NCBI RefSeq assembly: GCF_027125355.1
Contig: NZ_CP114052.1
Span: 1,550,001-1,614,000, forward strand
Direction of reading: 5' to 3'
Source of the DNA: Peptostreptococcus equinus
GTDB lineage: Bacteria; Bacillota; Clostridia; Peptostreptococcales; Peptostreptococcaceae
DNA: 64,000 bases
Below are positions 61,871 to 64,000 of this stretch, one piece after another. The stretch's first letter is position 1, and the number at the start of each line of letters is the position of its first letter. The position numbers and the translations under genes are program-made. The notes beneath the pieces were generated by a model. That model made no database searches and was not told where the DNA came from. It worked only from the letters and a program-made list of their open reading frames with translations.

Positions 61871-61907
61871 CAAAAGTAGCCTTCTAGTATTAGGAAGGCT
61901 ACTTTTG
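61871..61907 (-). terminator. terminator of the glycine reductase operon
   Basis: A 14-bp perfect stem CAAAAGTAGCCTTC and complement, 9-base loop, A/T-rich tract after it on the minus strand, about 97 bp past the grdD stop. Confidence 0.85.
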
Positions 61908-62003
61908 TGCTAATTGTTTTTTTATAATAATTTTTTGTTTTAACCAATGTATAACTAAATTATCTAACCTGTAATTTGCAACATATTAAATATCTCTATT
62001 AAA

Positions 62004-63146
62004 TCATTTAACATATTCACTATTTTTTAGTATTTCAATTGAATGGCTTATTTTCTCTTTTGAAACCATTACTACCGGTCCAGTACAACCCATACCACTT
62101 TCTGCATATATACCCTTTTTCCACAACGCTTTTACAGCATCTTCTAAATCAAGTATATCAACCCCTGCAATAGTTTCAGTCACTACTTCTTTTTCTGGAA
62201 CCTTAACTTCTTCTACTTCTTCATGAGACAGTTTCTTTGATTTTAATTCACTTATTTCTTTATCGAAACAGCATTTTATTGCTTCTTTGTATTCTTTTCT
62301 TGCTACTTCACTAATATCACCTTTTACAACATCATAAGCATATTTAAGGGCATTAGCAACTACTGGTGAACCGCTGGCTCTAGATAATATTAATACTCTT
62401 CTATCATAATCTTCTCCAACTCCAGGACCATAACCATATCCTTGAGCTTCAAAATCTCCGCCCGTATTGAATGATGAGAACATCTTCATTAACAAATTTC
62501 CTGTAAGGCTATCTGTCACCATTACATCAGGTACGCCCATCAATAAGTCATTTCCTCTCATTATTGATCCACCATCTGCTCTAAGTGATTCAGCAAATTC
62601 AAAATCGTATCCATTCTCTTTTAAATTTATTAATATTTTTTCTACTTGCCTAGCGCCATCTAGGTTAAGTATACCTACACTTGGTTTTTTCTTACCACAA
62701 GCTTTTGCAGTTGCTATTCCATAAATTGCGTTTCTAGCCATAGCTTCTACTCTATCTGTCGCAGATGTACCTGTAGTAGTTGCTAAGTACATTTCTTTGC
62801 CTCTTGCAGGAGTTACTACTCTTCCCACTGTAGAAACTCCTATTGGGAAATTGTAATGCATAGTTACGCAAGCATCTATTTCTTTTGCATCTAGCAATTC
62901 TTCCATTTTTTTATACATCAAATCTTCAGTGTCTACTTCATAAGATTCAAAACCTTGATCAGACTTTCCAATTAATACAATTTCAAATAGAGGATTTTTT
63001 GCTAGTTTAGCTCCATTAATTAAATTTTCACTTCCATGCTCGCTTCCTAGTGTAGTTAGTCCTATTTTTATTTTCTTTCCAAAATTACCAGTTTCTATTG
63101 CATCTGCAACTTCTAGTAATACATCAGATATCAATTTATTTGACAT
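62004..63146 (-). CDS. grdD: glycine/sarcosine/betaine reductase component C alpha subunit
   Basis: A 380-aa GrdD, PlsX-like fold. C354 in GMGCTGPVVMV matches the conserved acetyl-transfer cysteine; PSVGILNLDGARQVEK and SLTGNLLMKMFSSF are family blocks. With GrdC it takes the carboxymethyl-selenide product from protein A and releases acetyl phosphate, conserving energy in Stickland fermentation. It starts 12 bp after grdC; last gene before the terminator, as in known grd operons. Confidence 0.95.
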   Translation of the reverse strand: MSNKLISDVLLEVADAIETGNFGKKIKIGLTTLGSEHGSENLINGAKLAKNPLFEIVLIGKSDQGFESYEVDTEDLMYKKMEELLDAKEIDACVTMHYNFPIGVSTVGRVVTPARGKEMYLATTTGTSATDRVEAMARNAIYGIATAKACGKKKPSVGILNLDGARQVEKILINLKENGYDFEFAESLRADGGSIMRGNDLLMGVPDVMVTDSLTGNLLMKMFSSFNTGGDFEAQGYGYGPGVGEDYDRRVLILSRASGSPVVANALKYAYDVVKGDISEVARKEYKEAIKCCFDKEISELKSKKLSHEEVEEVKVPEKEVVTETIAGVDILDLEDAVKALWKKGIYAESGMGCTGPVVMVSKEKISHSIEILKNSEYVK

Positions 63147-63158
63147 ATCTACACCCTC

Positions 63159-64000
63159 CTATTCATTTATCATGTCCTGGGCTATATTTCTCATAGACTC
63201 TGCAATTATTTTTCTTATTTCATCCTTTGAAATAGATGAACTTTGTTCTTCTTGTTCTCCTGGATTTCTTTCTACTATAAATGATAAACCATCAAATAAG
63301 TTTGTCATTCTTCCAAGGAATAGGCTTCCCTTACCTACAATCATAGCTCTATTTCTCTCACCTACTGTTAGGTCATCTATCATAAAACCTACATATGGTA
63401 CTCCTGAAGGTATATGTCCTTGAGTAGGAGCCCATCCTGGTAAACCATGATTTGCAATAAAATCTTTTAATTCTTTCTTTTCTATCTCACCTCTAGTTGC
63501 TGCAAGTGCTCCTATCATCTTGTAGTTTGCTTCTGGAACATTACCTGCACCAGCTGGCTTTGTTATATCTGGATTTTGCATTTCTACTGAAAATATATCC
63601 ACATCTGGTATCTTCAATCCATCTCTATCTAATCCTTGTGTAATTAATGATGTCATTACAGCCTGAGGTGCTGATCCTGTTCCAACTGTATGCTTTCCTA
63701 CTAGATCTGTTCTAATAATTGGATTTACGCCATCATTCTCAGAAATAATTACAGCAAAACCACCCACTACATCTTCAAGTACTGGAAGACCTTTTTTCAA
63801 ATGATCTTTTGCATTCATTCCTAATTTTGCCGAAGCTCCACCAGCTACTACCATTACATTTTTATGTATTCCAGCTTTAACAAGTGCTGCTGCATTTGTA
63901 AGTGCATGTGCTGGAGCTGCACAAAAACCTCTAGTATCTGAACCACTAGCATTTGTAAGACCTGCCATTTCTGCTATTGATTTAGCAAAGTTTCCTCCAC
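63159..64000 (-). CDS. grdC: glycine/sarcosine/betaine reductase component C beta subunit, 5'-truncated by window
   Basis: The C-terminal 280 residues of GrdC, a FabH/thiolase-like protein; the frame is open through 64000, so the start is outside. Visible parts are DTRGFCAAPAHAL, NVMVVAGGASAKLGMN, DIFSVEMQNPDITKP, GWAPTQGHIPSGVPY and the C-terminal helix DEIRKIIAESMRNIAQDMI. It forms component C with GrdD. An internal ATG at 63968 is not the true start. Confidence 0.95.
   Translation of the reverse strand, partial: GGNFAKSIAEMAGLTNASGSDTRGFCAAPAHALTNAAALVKAGIHKNVMVVAGGASAKLGMNAKDHLKKGLPVLEDVVGGFAVIISENDGVNPIIRTDLVGKHTVGTGSAPQAVMTSLITQGLDRDGLKIPDVDIFSVEMQNPDITKPAGAGNVPEANYKMIGALAATRGEIEKKELKDFIANHGLPGWAPTQGHIPSGVPYVGFMIDDLTVGERNRAMIVGKGSLFLGRMTNLFDGLSFIVERNPGEQEEQSSSISKDEIRKIIAESMRNIAQDMINE

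Noticed and set aside
61721..62003. Possible small gene between the membrane protein and grdD
   Set aside because: No frame with a ribosome site; only the terminator at 61871-61907 is supported.

Overview
This is a strongly AT-rich stretch of chromosome with Shine-Dalgarno starts. It looks like an anaerobic clostridial Firmicute, probably Peptostreptococcaceae-like. The pointers are glycine reductase genes (grdC/grdD) at the right edge, a complete anaerobic sulfite reductase operon (asrABC), an SDR-type L-threonine dehydrogenase (a glycine source), a sufCBDSU operon, a regulator-potABCD polyamine operon and a type V-A CRISPR system. The species assignment is inference.

Layout. 0.2-2 kb: HAD phosphatase, Cys-rich TPR protein, membrane protein. 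2-4 kb: MarR-MATE efflux operon with a large dyad operator, then a Nudix hydrolase. 4.7-9.5 kb: SUF Fe-S assembly operon (minus strand). 9.7-12 kb: sortase-anchored SpaA-like surface protein, divergent from its likely sortase. 12-14.3 kb: XRE/DUF3169 pair with three operators, then DUF5685. 14.5-16.3 kb: threonine dehydrogenase, Spx/ArsC-like protein, GlsB-like protein. 16.4-20.8 kb: polyamine ABC transporter and its cupin regulator. A perfect 385-bp tandem duplication (20830-21599) separates it from a lipid kinase. 22.5-26 kb: DUF1905, SDR, Bcp, rubredoxin-GltB fusion and the right end of a decayed IS3-family element. 26-33.5 kb: FMN-binding/ferric-reductase-like pair, CDF transporter, FtsX-type ABC transporter divergent from a GHKL/LytTR two-component system. 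33.7-38.1 kb: asrABC, Crp-type regulator, aroD. 38.3-45.4 kb: SelO, aldehyde dehydrogenase, osmoprotectant ABC transporter with a permease-binding-protein fusion. 45.9-52.3 kb: frameshifted HAD gene, two-ATPase ABC-2 transporter with TetR regulator, second MATE pump. 52.4-54.1 kb: ferritin and an esterase. 54.1-60.8 kb: complete type V-A CRISPR-Cas locus. 61-64 kb: unknown membrane protein and grdD/grdC.

Most interesting signal: about 75-125 bp upstream of cas12a there is a solitary, diverged CRISPR-repeat hairpin in the same orientation as the array. A promoter-like sequence would start transcription at the first base of the crRNA handle. The 12 bases after the handle match the cas12a start codon/Shine-Dalgarno region at 10 positions, including the first seven. 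This is the expected layout of a crRNA-like cas-regulating RNA (CreR-type), or of a 5'-UTR switch, giving Cas12a autoregulation. Secondary signals: a CRP-type site (TGTGA-N6-TCACA) overlapping a terminator before asrA; a probable AUA start codon for potC; and an array that runs without visible terminator into an esterase gene.

Themes linking the genes: anaerobic amino-acid and sulfur metabolism (tdh to grd; asr), redox and metal handling (suf, ferritin, FMN-binding/ferric-reductase-like pair, Bcp, rubredoxin fusion, CDF) and envelope export or defence (two MATE pumps, several ABC transporters, sortase pair, Cas12a). No tRNA, rRNA or known riboswitch was recognised.
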